The position numbers and the translations under genes were made by a program. Below the pieces are notes generated by a model. It was not told the DNA's origin and did not search any database. It saw only the letters and a program-made list of their open reading frames with translations. From NCBI RefSeq assembly GCF_000721265.1, contig NZ_JOFZ01000008.1:390672-454671 (forward strand): 64,000 nt of DNA, written 5' to 3'. Shown piece after piece: positions 53,148 to 61,446 of the stretch. The DNA is from Streptomyces sp. NRRL F-5126 (lineage in GTDB: Bacteria > Actinomycetota > Actinomycetes > Streptomycetales > Streptomycetaceae). Every line of letters begins with the position of its first letter. The first letter of the stretch is position 1.

Positions 53148-53756
53148 TCAGCCGCGCACCGCGGCCAGGCAGTCGTCGTACAGGTCGATGATCTCGCCCT
53201 GGCCGCCGCCCGCGACCCACGTCATCGACGCGGCGTCCAGGCAGGCGAACGAGGTGCCGATCACCGCGCGAGCCCTGACGGCGGCGGTGCCGGCGCCCCC
53301 GCCCATGCGCGCCTCGATCAGCGGCAGCAGATCCTCCTGGAACCGCAGCTGCTTCTCCAGCCGGCCGGCGCGCAGCGAGGCCGTCGTGTGCACGAGCCGG
53401 AACCGCTCGAATGCCTGCTCGCGACTCTCGTGCAGGGCCAGTACGGCGGCGACCCCGGCGCGCAGGACCTCCCAGACGCCGGCCTCGTCCGGCTGCTCGC
53501 CGATCGCGGCCGTCAGGACCTGCCTGAACCGGTCCTGGTCGGCGCCGAGCAGGTCTTCCTTGCCGTGGAAGTAGCGGAAGAGCGTGCGCTGGGAGACCCC
53601 GGCCTCCCTGGCGATCTGGGCGACGGTCGTCTCGTCGTAGCCCTGCTCGGTGAACAGGCGCAGGGCCGTGTCGAGGATCTCCCGCGAGGCCAGCTGCCGC
53701 GTCCGGTCCCACAGCGTGGCCGGTGTCCCCGTCGCCGTCCTGGCTTCCTGCTTCAT
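53148..53756 (-). CDS. TetR/AcrR-family transcriptional regulator
   Basis: A 202-residue repressor. Helix-turn-helix at about 25-70: ILDTALRLFTEQGYDETTVAQIAREAGVSQRTLFRYFHGKEDLL; the rest is a helical ligand-binding domain of unknown specificity. ATG at 53756. It is divergent from the SDR gene (131 bp between starts), which carries the palindromic candidate operator, so the SDR gene is its likely target. Confidence 0.92.
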   Translation of the reverse strand: MKQEARTATGTPATLWDRTRQLASREILDTALRLFTEQGYDETTVAQIAREAGVSQRTLFRYFHGKEDLLGADQDRFRQVLTAAIGEQPDEAGVWEVLRAGVAAVLALHESREQAFERFRLVHTTASLRAGRLEKQLRFQEDLLPLIEARMGGGAGTAAVRARAVIGTSFACLDAASMTWVAGGGQGEIIDLYDDCLAAVRG

Positions 53757-53803
53757 GCCACCAGATTAGCCCAGCACTGCCAGCATGACACTCGCACGGG
53801 GGA

Positions 53804-53818
53804 TGGCAGTCGCTGCCA
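53804..53818. promoter_or_regulatory. Candidate TetR operator in the divergent promoter region
   Basis: TGGCAGTCGCTGCCA is an inverted repeat with perfect 5-bp arms (TGGCA/TGCCA) around 5 bases. The same core recurs nearby as CACTGCCAGC (53774-53783). It lies about 20 bp before the -10-like TACGCT of the SDR gene. Confidence 0.5.
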
Positions 53819-53887
53819 GGCTGCCGTACGCTGACAGAAGTGGGCGGCGAGCCGCCTGCCTTGCGACAGCACACGAAGGAGTACGTC

Positions 53888-54601
53888 ATGTCCGCACCCA
53901 CAGCTCTGATCACCGGCGGTACGAGCGGTATCGGCAAGGCGACGGCCGAGCTGCTCCACTCGCGCGGCCATCGCGTCATGGTCAGCGGACTCGGCAACGC
54001 GACCGGCGCGGGTCTGCCCGAAGGCGTCACGGTCGTCCGGGCCGACGCGCGGTCACTGCCCGACATCGACCGCCTGATGGACCACGCGCGCAGGCAGTTC
54101 GGCTCCCTCGACCTGCTCTTCCTCAATGCGGGCATCTCCCGCCCAGGTCCTGTCGAGTCGACCGACGAGGAGACCTTCGACGCGCTGTTCGGCATCAACG
54201 TCAAGGGCAACTTCTTCACCCTGCAAAAGGCGCTCCCGCTCCTCAAGGAGGGGTCGTCGGTCGTGTTCACCGTGGGCGCGGGCGAGGTGGTCGGAGCCGC
54301 CATGAAGGCCGCGAAGGGCGCCCTGCTGCCCCTCATGCGGTCCCTCGCGATCGAGCTCGCGCCCCGCCGCATCCGCGTCAACGCCGTCAGCCCCGGGCTG
54401 ATCGACACCCCCGCATACGGCAAGCTGGGCGTCTCCCAGGAGATGGTCGACGCCTGGGGCCGTGACGTGCCGCTGGGCCGCGCGGGCAGCGCCGTCGACA
54501 TAGCCGAGGCGGTGGCCTTCCTCGCCTCGGACGCCGCCGCCTACATCACCGGCGACGACCTCGTGGTCTCCGGCGGCGTCGGCGTGCACGCCCGCGCGTG
54601 A
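53888..54601 (+). CDS. SDR-fold protein lacking the catalytic tyrosine
   Basis: A 237-residue classical-SDR-length protein. Cofactor loop TGGTSGIG (9-16), NAG at 80-82 (FLNAGISRP), the structural KGNFF, and VNAVSPGLIDTP are present. The YxxxK site reads MKAAK (139-143), so the catalytic Tyr is Met, and no Ser is found at the usual position 12-13 residues earlier (SVVFTVGAGE). The Lys is kept. It may bind NAD(P) without the usual oxidoreductase chemistry. ATG at 53888 with AAGGAG 7 bases upstream. It is divergent from and presumably controlled by the TetR gene. Confidence 0.85.
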   Translation: MSAPTALITGGTSGIGKATAELLHSRGHRVMVSGLGNATGAGLPEGVTVVRADARSLPDIDRLMDHARRQFGSLDLLFLNAGISRPGPVESTDEETFDALFGINVKGNFFTLQKALPLLKEGSSVVFTVGAGEVVGAAMKAAKGALLPLMRSLAIELAPRRIRVNAVSPGLIDTPAYGKLGVSQEMVDAWGRDVPLGRAGSAVDIAEAVAFLASDAAAYITGDDLVVSGGVGVHARA

Positions 54602-54604
54602 CGG

Positions 54605-56650
54605 TCAGCCGCACTCGATCCGTGCGTCGGCCCAGTCCGCCACCGCGACCGCGCTGAACGGAGTCACCGGCTGCACCACGAGCCTGATCGTCTTCTGCCC
54701 CTCGACGTTCACGGAAACCGGCACGGCCGCCTGACGGCCCCGCACCACGGGCGACGTCCACAGGCGCCCGCCGTCGCCGTACACGGAGAAGCGCAGCGAA
54801 CCGATGCCCAGCGTCACGTCGTCCACGCCGACGGACGCCCGGTACGTCGAGCACGGACGGTTCAGGTCGATCGTGACGCTGCTCGGCGCGTGCATGCTCA
54901 CGCCGTAGCCGTAGCGCGTCCCACCGACGGACATACCGGACCGCTGCCACAGGAACCCGGCCGCGCCGAGCCGCACCCGCGGGTCCGTGGCGTCGCCGAA
55001 CTGGCCGTACCGCAGCTGGTTCACGTGAAAGACGGACGGCGGCGGGGGAGGCGGCGGCGTCGGGGTCGGTTTCGGCGGCGTCGGAGACGGTTGCGGCGGC
55101 GTGTGCGACGGCGCCGGCGGCGGTGTCGTCGGCTTGGGCTTGGGCGTCGGCGCCTGAGAGGGCCGCGGCGGGGCCGGGTGCGGCGTGTGCGCCCTCGGCG
55201 CGGGGGCGGCCGGGGGCGCGGGTTTCGCGGGCGGCTTGTGCGACGGCACGGGGATCTGCGGCACGAGCGGTTGCGCCGCCGGCGGCTTGGCCTCGGCCGG
55301 TGGGGCCTTCTTGCCGTCGCCGGAGGTGAGCGCCCAGACGAGCCCCGCGGCCGCGGCGACCGCGGCGAGCGCGGCAGCGCCGACCTTCAGCGGTGTACTG
55401 GCGCCCTCGGCGGCGGCGCCACCCGCCGCGCCGCCGGAGGCGGCCCCCGAGGAGGCGCCCGCGGCGGCTGCCGTGCCCGCGCCCGCGGCGCCCGCGGCGG
55501 CGCCGCCGATGATGCCCAGGGCCTTGAGCGAGAACCCGGTGGCGAACCAGCCGATGACGGCGACCGGAACGACGGCCGGGATCTGCGCGTTGACCGACGC
55601 CAACTCCCCGGCCGCCATGCGGCACTTGGCGCACTCCTCCAGATGCTTGCGCAGGCCGCGCTCGGCGCGCATCCGCAGCCCGCCCCGCGCGTACGCGCCG
55701 AGCCGGTCCGCATACCGCGCGCAGTCGCCGCCCGCGGTCAGCGCGGAGCTGACATGCGCCTGGAGGTACGCCTGCTTGAGGCCCTCGCGCGCCCGCCCGG
55801 CCAGTACGGCCGTCGCGTTGGCGCTCAGGCCGAAGAGCGGCGCCACCTGGCTCGGCGGCTCCTCCTCGATGGTGGTGTGCCACAGCACCGCCTGCCACCG
55901 CTCCGGCAGCGAGCGGAACGCCTGCATCGCCAGCGACTGCTCGGCCTCGTGCATCGCGCGGACGTCCGCGCCCAGTTCGAGCGTGTCGTCATCGGAGACC
56001 GTCGAGGACGCGGCTGCCTGCGCCGCGAACACCGCGAAGTCCTCGACGAGGTGCTCGCGCTTCGCGGTCTTCGCCCACGCCGCCGCCGCCCTGCGCACCG
56101 TGGTGAGCAGGTAGGCCCGCACGGCCTGCTCGGGACCCGCGCCGCCACGGACGGCCTGGAGCGTGCGGGCGAACACCTCGGCCGTGAGGTCGTCGGCCGT
56201 GTCCGCGTCGCGGCAGCACGTACGCGCGTACCGGCGCACGGCGACCGAGTGGCGCCTGAACAGCTCCTCGTACGCGCTGTCGTCGCCCTCCCGCATCCGC
56301 TGGACGAGGTCCGAGTCGGCGAGGGGCGGCGCGGCCGTGGCGGCGGTACGCGCCGACTGCGAGCCCTGCCGCTGTGCGGGCGAGGGCACCTTGGGCAGCG
56401 GCGCCGTGGGCGCGGGGTCGCCGCGCCCCTCGCGCTGCTGCGGCACGTTGGTGTCGGCCTCGGGACCCGTTCCGTCCGCCGGGCCGGGCTCGGCTGCCGG
56501 CCCCGGCACGCCGGGAGGCCCGACCGGCCCTCCGGCCCCGGCGGGGCCGCCCTGACCCGGCACTTGGCGCGCCGATGGGCCGCCGCCGTCCGTACCGCCG
56601 TCCGCGCCGCCGGGCCCGCCCTGCGATTCGTCCCGTCCCTCACCGCTCAT
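54605..56650 (-). CDS. Membrane-anchored ECF sigma factor with zinc-anti-sigma-like motif and NPCBM-like domain
   Basis: A 681-residue multidomain protein. Disordered Gly/Pro N-terminus (1-110); sigma region 2 (about 125-190, RRHSVAVRRYARTCCRDADT, DDLTAEVFARTL); sigma region 4 (about 245-297, LPERWQAVLWHTTIEEEPPS, LSANATAVLAGRAREGLKQA); a zf-HC2-like motif His336-x3-Cys340-x2-Cys343 (RKHLEECAKCR); hydrophobic segments at about 358-382 and 422-442; a Pro-rich stalk 447-539 ending in a poly-Pro run; an NPCBM/carbohydrate-binding-like C-terminal domain (FHVNQLRYGQFGDATDPRVR...ARIECG) with a Cys pair. I recall the S. coelicolor homologue SCO4117 as a pleiotropic regulator. ATG at 56650 (GGGGG about 9 bases upstream). 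atrA is the upstream neighbour on the same strand. Confidence 0.9.
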   Translation of the reverse strand: MSGEGRDESQGGPGGADGGTDGGGPSARQVPGQGGPAGAGGPVGPPGVPGPAAEPGPADGTGPEADTNVPQQREGRGDPAPTAPLPKVPSPAQRQGSQSARTAATAAPPLADSDLVQRMREGDDSAYEELFRRHSVAVRRYARTCCRDADTADDLTAEVFARTLQAVRGGAGPEQAVRAYLLTTVRRAAAAWAKTAKREHLVEDFAVFAAQAAASSTVSDDDTLELGADVRAMHEAEQSLAMQAFRSLPERWQAVLWHTTIEEEPPSQVAPLFGLSANATAVLAGRAREGLKQAYLQAHVSSALTAGGDCARYADRLGAYARGGLRMRAERGLRKHLEECAKCRMAAGELASVNAQIPAVVPVAVIGWFATGFSLKALGIIGGAAAGAAGAGTAAAAGASSGAASGGAAGGAAAEGASTPLKVGAAALAAVAAAAGLVWALTSGDGKKAPPAEAKPPAAQPLVPQIPVPSHKPPAKPAPPAAPAPRAHTPHPAPPRPSQAPTPKPKPTTPPPAPSHTPPQPSPTPPKPTPTPPPPPPPSVFHVNQLRYGQFGDATDPRVRLGAAGFLWQRSGMSVGGTRYGYGVSMHAPSSVTIDLNRPCSTYRASVGVDDVTLGIGSLRFSVYGDGGRLWTSPVVRGRQAAVPVSVNVEGQKTIRLVVQPVTPFSAVAVADWADARIECG

Positions 56651-56898
56651 CGCGGCAGCCCCCGTATGCACCATGAGACCCAAACACCGGGTAAGCGTGC
56701 CACAGCGCAGAGGCACGGCGTGAGCGGTTCCGGCTCAACCACACGCCAGGGGCGCGAAGTGGGCACCGGGTCCGCTCTTCTCCCCCTCGGGACCGTCTCG
56801 CGGCCGCCCGGCCCACACAGGAAAGGCACGTCAGTTCGGGAGCTGAGAAACGGTGGGCGCCCTGACACACGGCCCGGCCGCCACCGCCGGTCAAAGCC

Positions 56899-57738
56899 TC
56901 ACAGCGCCCGCGGGCGCAGCCCCTCGAGCAGGATGTCGAGCAACCGTGCCGACGCGGCGGCCTGTTGCGTCGCGTCCGGCAGCGAGGGCGCGGCCGTCGC
57001 GATCACCAGCAGCACATCGGCGACGGTCACATCGAGGCGCAGCTCACCGGCCTCCCTGGCACGCGCCACCAACTGCCCGACGACATCCAGCAGCTCGACC
57101 GCGCCCGGCGCGTCCAGCTCGTCGACGCTCAACCGGGGCTCGATCGGGTGCACCTCGCCCTCCCCGGCATGGCGCTGCTGCGGCACGCGCCTCTCCCCGG
57201 GCATCGACACCTCGTCGGACGCCATCCGCACGCGCAGCACCTGGGGCGGCAGCAGCCGGCCCGCGCCCGACGCGACCGATGTGCGCAGGAAACGCGAGAG
57301 CGCCGACCAGGGCTCCTCCTCCTGCCCGAGGGCGGTACGCGCCTGATCTGTCAGCCGGGACGTCTCCTCCTCGGCTATCCGCCGCACCAGCACGTCCTTG
57401 CTGGGGAAGCGGCGGTACACCGTGCCCACGCCGACCCTGGCCCTGCGTGCCACGTCCTCCATCGGCGCGCCGTAGCCCAGCTCGCTGAAGACCTCGCGCG
57501 CGGCGCGCAGCACGTGTTCGAGGTTGCGCTGTGCGTCGACCCGCAGCGGCACGGAACGCCCGCCCCCCGCGGTGCTCGTGGCCGGCTGACCGGCGCCCTG
57601 CGCACCCTGCGCCGCTGTCACCTGTGCCGGCCCCCCGATGTTTTCCGGCGCGACGGCCTTCACCGCCGCACCGTCACCCGCCGCGCCGTCACTGTCGACG
57701 ACCGGCGCGCCCTGCCAATACGAATCCTTAATGCGCAT
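56899..57738 (-). CDS. atrA: TetR-family regulator AtrA
   Basis: A 279-residue regulator: disordered 75-residue N-terminus (GAQGAGQPATSTAGGG), then a TetR helix-turn-helix (LEHVLRAAREVFSELGYGAPMEDVARRARVGVGTVYRRFPSKDVLV), then a ligand domain. The N-terminal MRIKDSYWQG and this arrangement are as in AtrA, which activates actII-ORF4 in S. coelicolor and links development to N-acetylglucosamine uptake (nagE2). ATG at 57738 with GGGGGAAC upstream. It is divergent from the NDH-2 gene. Confidence 0.88.
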   Translation of the reverse strand: MRIKDSYWQGAPVVDSDGAAGDGAAVKAVAPENIGGPAQVTAAQGAQGAGQPATSTAGGGRSVPLRVDAQRNLEHVLRAAREVFSELGYGAPMEDVARRARVGVGTVYRRFPSKDVLVRRIAEEETSRLTDQARTALGQEEEPWSALSRFLRTSVASGAGRLLPPQVLRVRMASDEVSMPGERRVPQQRHAGEGEVHPIEPRLSVDELDAPGAVELLDVVGQLVARAREAGELRLDVTVADVLLVIATAAPSLPDATQQAAASARLLDILLEGLRPRAL

Positions 57739-58079
57739 GACCGTTCCCCCGGCTCATGTACGTCTCCCCCCGGAGACATTCCCCGTTTTCGACACGAAGG
57801 GCGCAGACCAGTCACGGACCCGCACCCCGACGGGATACGAACATAGTTGAGCCCACCGTAATTCAGAAGGGGTAATTCCGTCCGGACGGCCCCCGACCGG
57901 AGGAAGGGGGAGAAGATATTGGATTCAATCAACATTCGCCACGGTGCACATGGGCACTGACCTGCGCGTCCCCCGGTAATCGTGGCGATATGCCCCAGGG
58001 TGTGCGCCGGAACGCTCCGGTCACACAATTTGCCGGGGCTGTGGACAAACCCCGGCTCGCGTTGCCTCATGGTCAGGTG
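57739..58079. promoter_or_regulatory. Divergent atrA/NDH-2 control region
   Basis: 341 bp with several repeats: a direct repeat GTAATTC (57858-57864 and 57872-57878), an inverted repeat GTGTG...CACAC (58000-58026) with inner CCGG cores, and GCCGGGG/CCCCGGC (58032-58056). ATTGGATTCAATC near 57919 is a further near-palindrome. It should hold both promoters. Confidence 0.5.
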
Positions 58080-59462
58080 ATGGCTGACACCCCCCGAGAC
58101 ACCACACGCGGAGCAGGGACCGCAGCGCGCATTCTCGTCGTCGGCGGCGGTTACGTAGGGCTGTACACGGCCCTCGGGCTCCAGCGGAGGCTCAGCGCGG
58201 GCGAAGCCGCCATCACGGTCGTCTCGGCCGACCCGTACATGACCTACCAGCCCTTCCTCTCGGAGGCCGCCGCGGGCAACATCTCGCCGCGTCACGTCGT
58301 CGTACCACTGCGCCGCGTCCTCGACGGGTGCACCGTCGTCGTCGGCGAGGCGACCGCCGTCTCGCACGCCGAACGGACCGTCACCGTGCGGACGGCCGCC
58401 TCCATGGAGGACGGCACCGGCACCTTCGGGATGCCCTACGACGAACTCGTCCTCGCGCCCGGCTCCGTCGCCCGTACCCTCCCCGTGCCGGGACTCGCCG
58501 AGCACGGCCTCGGGTTCAGGACGGTGGAGGAGGCCATCGGCCTGCGCAACCACGTCATCGAGCAGCTCGACATCGCCTCGTCCACGCGCGACCCCGGCGT
58601 CCTGGAGGCGGCACTCACCTTCGTCGTCGTCGGCGGCGGGTACGCGGGCGTCGAGGCGCTCGCCGAACTGCAGGACATGGCCGCGTACGCCACGCGCTAC
58701 TACCACAACCTCAAGGCCGAGGACCTGAGATGGGTGCTCGTCGAGCCGGACGCGCGCATCCTGCCCGAGGTCGGCGAGGAGATGGGCGACTACGCGGTGC
58801 GCGAGCTGCGCCGCCGCAACGTCGACGTGCGCCTGGAGACCCGGCTCGTGTCCTGCGAGGGCCGCGTCGCCCATCTCAGCGACGGCACGGTCCTGCCCAC
58901 CCGCACGCTCGTGTGGACCGCCGGCGTCAGGCCGAATCCCCTCGTCGGCGCGACCGACCTGCCGCGCGACGCGGAGGGCAGGCTCCTGTGCACGGCCCAA
59001 CTGCGTGTCGCCGGCACGGAGCACGCCTGGGCCGCGGGCGACGCGGCGGCCGTGCCCGACCTGGCCGCGGCGGAAGAGGGCGCCCTGTGCGTCCCCGACG
59101 CGCAACACGCCGTGCGCCAGGCGAAGAGGCTCGCCATGAACATCGCCGCCTCGCTGCACGGCGAACCGCTCGGCGAATACCGGCACGCGCACATGGGCTC
59201 GGTCGCCTCCCTCGGCCTGCACGAGGGCGTCGCGTACGTGCGCGGCCGGCGCCTGAAGGGCTATCCGGCCTGGCTGCTGCACCGCGCGTACCACCTCAGC
59301 CGCGTCCCCACCTTCAACCGCAAGGCGCGCGTCCTCGCGGAATGGACGCTGTCGGGCCTGTTCAAACGGGAGATCGTCTCCCTCGGCTCGCTCGAGCACC
59401 CGCGCGCCGAGTTCGAGAGCGCGGCGGGCCGCGAACCGCCCGGCGGGCCGGGGAAGATATAG
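58080..59462 (+). CDS. Type II NADH dehydrogenase-like FAD oxidoreductase
   Basis: A 460-residue two-dinucleotide-binding-domain flavoprotein. FAD motif VVGGGYVGLYTALG near residue 20, second NADH motif VVVGGGYAGVEALAE near 180-195, and TAGVRPNPLVG and AWAAGDAAAVPD at the FAD end. The C-terminal 60 residues (AYHLSRVPTFNRKARVLAEWTLSGLFKREIV) are basic/hydrophobic and are membrane-associating in NDH-2 enzymes. It transfers electrons from NADH to quinone without pumping protons. ATG 58080; the frame continues upstream but without a ribosome site (an in-frame GTG precedes it). Confidence 0.88.
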   Translation: MADTPRDTTRGAGTAARILVVGGGYVGLYTALGLQRRLSAGEAAITVVSADPYMTYQPFLSEAAAGNISPRHVVVPLRRVLDGCTVVVGEATAVSHAERTVTVRTAASMEDGTGTFGMPYDELVLAPGSVARTLPVPGLAEHGLGFRTVEEAIGLRNHVIEQLDIASSTRDPGVLEAALTFVVVGGGYAGVEALAELQDMAAYATRYYHNLKAEDLRWVLVEPDARILPEVGEEMGDYAVRELRRRNVDVRLETRLVSCEGRVAHLSDGTVLPTRTLVWTAGVRPNPLVGATDLPRDAEGRLLCTAQLRVAGTEHAWAAGDAAAVPDLAAAEEGALCVPDAQHAVRQAKRLAMNIAASLHGEPLGEYRHAHMGSVASLGLHEGVAYVRGRRLKGYPAWLLHRAYHLSRVPTFNRKARVLAEWTLSGLFKREIVSLGSLEHPRAEFESAAGREPPGGPGKI

Positions 59463-59708
59463 CGACCCGGGACCGCGCCGCCCGCCCCCACCGTCACGGC
59501 GGGCACTACTGTCAGTGGGCTCCGCCACACTGGACGTGTGACCATGGAGCGGTCCGCACGGGTACGGCCCGTGGGCGCCGTCCCGCCCAGCACCGCCGCA
59601 CCGCCGCAGACCGCACCACGCACCACCCGCCGGGCCCGACGCGTCGGGCCCGGCGGACGCCACCGCGCCACGACGACAGCACGACACCACACGAGGCCTG
59701 AAAGAACC

Positions 59709-61409
59709 GTGAACTTCACGCGTTGGAGCGCCCGGCTCCCCCGCAGCACGCAGCGCCGAACCGCCACGCGCGGCGACCGCGGATCGGTGCCGGCCGCCCG
59801 CGGCGAGTACGAGCGGCCCGCCACGGAAGGCGAGGGCGGCAAGGAGGCAGGGCAACGCCCGCTCACCCCCGACGACCTGGCGGTACGGCAGGTGCTCGGC
59901 GAACTGCCCGCACTCGTCGCGCTGGTGCACGGCCCCGAGCACCGTGTCTCCTACGTCAACGACGCCTACGAGGCGGCTTTCGGCGCACGCGAGCTGGGCA
60001 GCCCCGCCGCCGGCAGCTGCCCCGAACTGGCCGACCTCGGACTCATGCCGCTGCTCGACCAGGTGCTGCGCAGCGGCACGCCACGCACCGTCAAGTCCCG
60101 CAGGATCGCCGTGCCCGGCCACCTGCACACCGGGCGCACGGGCCCGGCCGGGCAGTCCGAGCGGCGGGCGGAAGGGTCGTTCACGGTCACGTGCGCGCCG
60201 GTCGGCCGCGAGGGCACCGGCGGCGTCCTCGTCTTCGCGGCGGACGTCACCGACCACGCGGAGGCGGCCGAGCGGCTGCGCGCGAGCGACCGCAGGCACC
60301 GCGAGACGGCGGTCACTCTCCAGCGGTCCCTGCTGCCGCAGGAGCTGGAACAACCCGACGACCTGCGCGTCGCGGCCACGTACCAGCCGGGCGGCGCCGA
60401 CGCGGCCGTCGGCGGCGACTGGTACGACGTGATCACCCTCGGCGCCGGCCGCACAGCCCTCGTCATCGGGGACGTGATGGGCAGGGGCGTGCGCGCCGCC
60501 GCCGTCATGGGGCAACTGCGCACCGCCGTCCGCGCCTACGCGCGTCTCGACCTGCCGCCGCACGAGGTCCTGCAGCTACTCGACGGCCTCGCCGCCGAGA
60601 TCGACGCCAGCCAGATCGCCACCTGCGTCTACGCCGTCCACGACCCCAACGAGGGCGTCCTCGTCTACGCGTCGGCCGGCCACCTGCCGATCCTCGTCAG
60701 GTCCGAGGACGGCACGGTCGCCCGCGGCGCCGACCCGACGGGCCCGCCGCTCGGCACGGGCGGCTGGATGCACACCTCGGGATCCATCCCGCTGCCGCCG
60801 GGATCCACCGCGGTCCTCTACACGGACGGCCTGGTGGAGCGGCGCGGCGAGGACATCTACGAGGGCGTCGCCAAGCTGGAGAAGGCGCTGTCCGGCGCCC
60901 AGGGCACGCCGCAGGTCGTCTGCGACCGGCTGCTGCGCAGCCAGGGCATCACCGCCGAGCACGACGACGACGTCGCGGTGCTCGTCCTCCAGCACCCCGC
61001 ACGTACGGGAAGCGACGCGGAGCTCTTCCACAACGCGGCCCTCGAACTCCTCGGCGGCGTCGAGGCGGCACCCCGCGCCCGCGCCTTCGCGTCGGGCGTA
61101 CTCGCGTCCTGGCGCTTCCCCGTCGAACTGCGCGACCTCGGCGTCCTCGCCGCCAGCGAACTGGTCGCGAACTCGCTCAAGCACGGCGTGCCGCCCATGC
61201 GCCTGAGGCTGCGCCGCACGGACCGCCGGCTGATCATCGAGGTCACCGACGGCGACGATCACCTGCCGCGCCGACGCAAGGCCGAACCGGCCGACGAGGC
61301 GGGCCGCGGCATCTCCATCGTCGCGACGATCGCCTCGTCCTGGGGCTCACGCCGCACACCGGGCGGCGGAAAGGCCGTGTGGTGCGAGTTCGCCCTGCCC
61401 GAGCCCTGA
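59709..61409 (+). CDS. SpoIIE phosphatase with PAS-like sensor and RsbW-like ATPase domain
   Basis: A 566-residue partner-switch protein. PAS-like domain at about 65-190 (VRQVLGELPALVALVHGPEHRVSYVNDAYEAAFG), then PP2C/SpoIIE with VAATYQPGGADAAVGGDWYDVI, LVIGDVMGRGVRAA, YTDGLVERRGED and DDDVAVLVLQ, then HATPase_c-like anti-sigma kinase domain at the end (ELVANSLKHG, GRGISIVATIASSWG). Such enzymes integrate phosphatase and kinase activities toward anti-anti-sigma factors. GTG at 59709 is an informed choice; earlier starts (GTG 59538, ATG 59544) exist without better ribosome sites. Confidence 0.88.
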   Translation: MNFTRWSARLPRSTQRRTATRGDRGSVPAARGEYERPATEGEGGKEAGQRPLTPDDLAVRQVLGELPALVALVHGPEHRVSYVNDAYEAAFGARELGSPAAGSCPELADLGLMPLLDQVLRSGTPRTVKSRRIAVPGHLHTGRTGPAGQSERRAEGSFTVTCAPVGREGTGGVLVFAADVTDHAEAAERLRASDRRHRETAVTLQRSLLPQELEQPDDLRVAATYQPGGADAAVGGDWYDVITLGAGRTALVIGDVMGRGVRAAAVMGQLRTAVRAYARLDLPPHEVLQLLDGLAAEIDASQIATCVYAVHDPNEGVLVYASAGHLPILVRSEDGTVARGADPTGPPLGTGGWMHTSGSIPLPPGSTAVLYTDGLVERRGEDIYEGVAKLEKALSGAQGTPQVVCDRLLRSQGITAEHDDDVAVLVLQHPARTGSDAELFHNAALELLGGVEAAPRARAFASGVLASWRFPVELRDLGVLAASELVANSLKHGVPPMRLRLRRTDRRLIIEVTDGDDHLPRRRKAEPADEAGRGISIVATIASSWGSRRTPGGGKAVWCEFALPEP

Positions 61410-61446
61410 CGGCGCCGGGGCGGACCGGTGCCCTGCGGGCGCCGCG

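Noticed and set aside
50380..54501. 1373-codon minus-strand open frame
   Set aside because: Spans three real genes on opposite strands; antisense shadow only.
54890..57346. 818-codon plus-strand open frame
   Set aside because: Antisense of the ECF sigma factor and part of atrA.
58000..58026. Rex operator before NDH-2
   Set aside because: Arms GTGTG/CACAC lie 17 bases apart, whereas Rex sites are compact TTGTGAA-N4-TTCACAA palindromes; the match is poor.
57660..60563. 967-codon minus-strand open frame
   Set aside because: Antisense of NDH-2 and the SpoIIE phosphatase.
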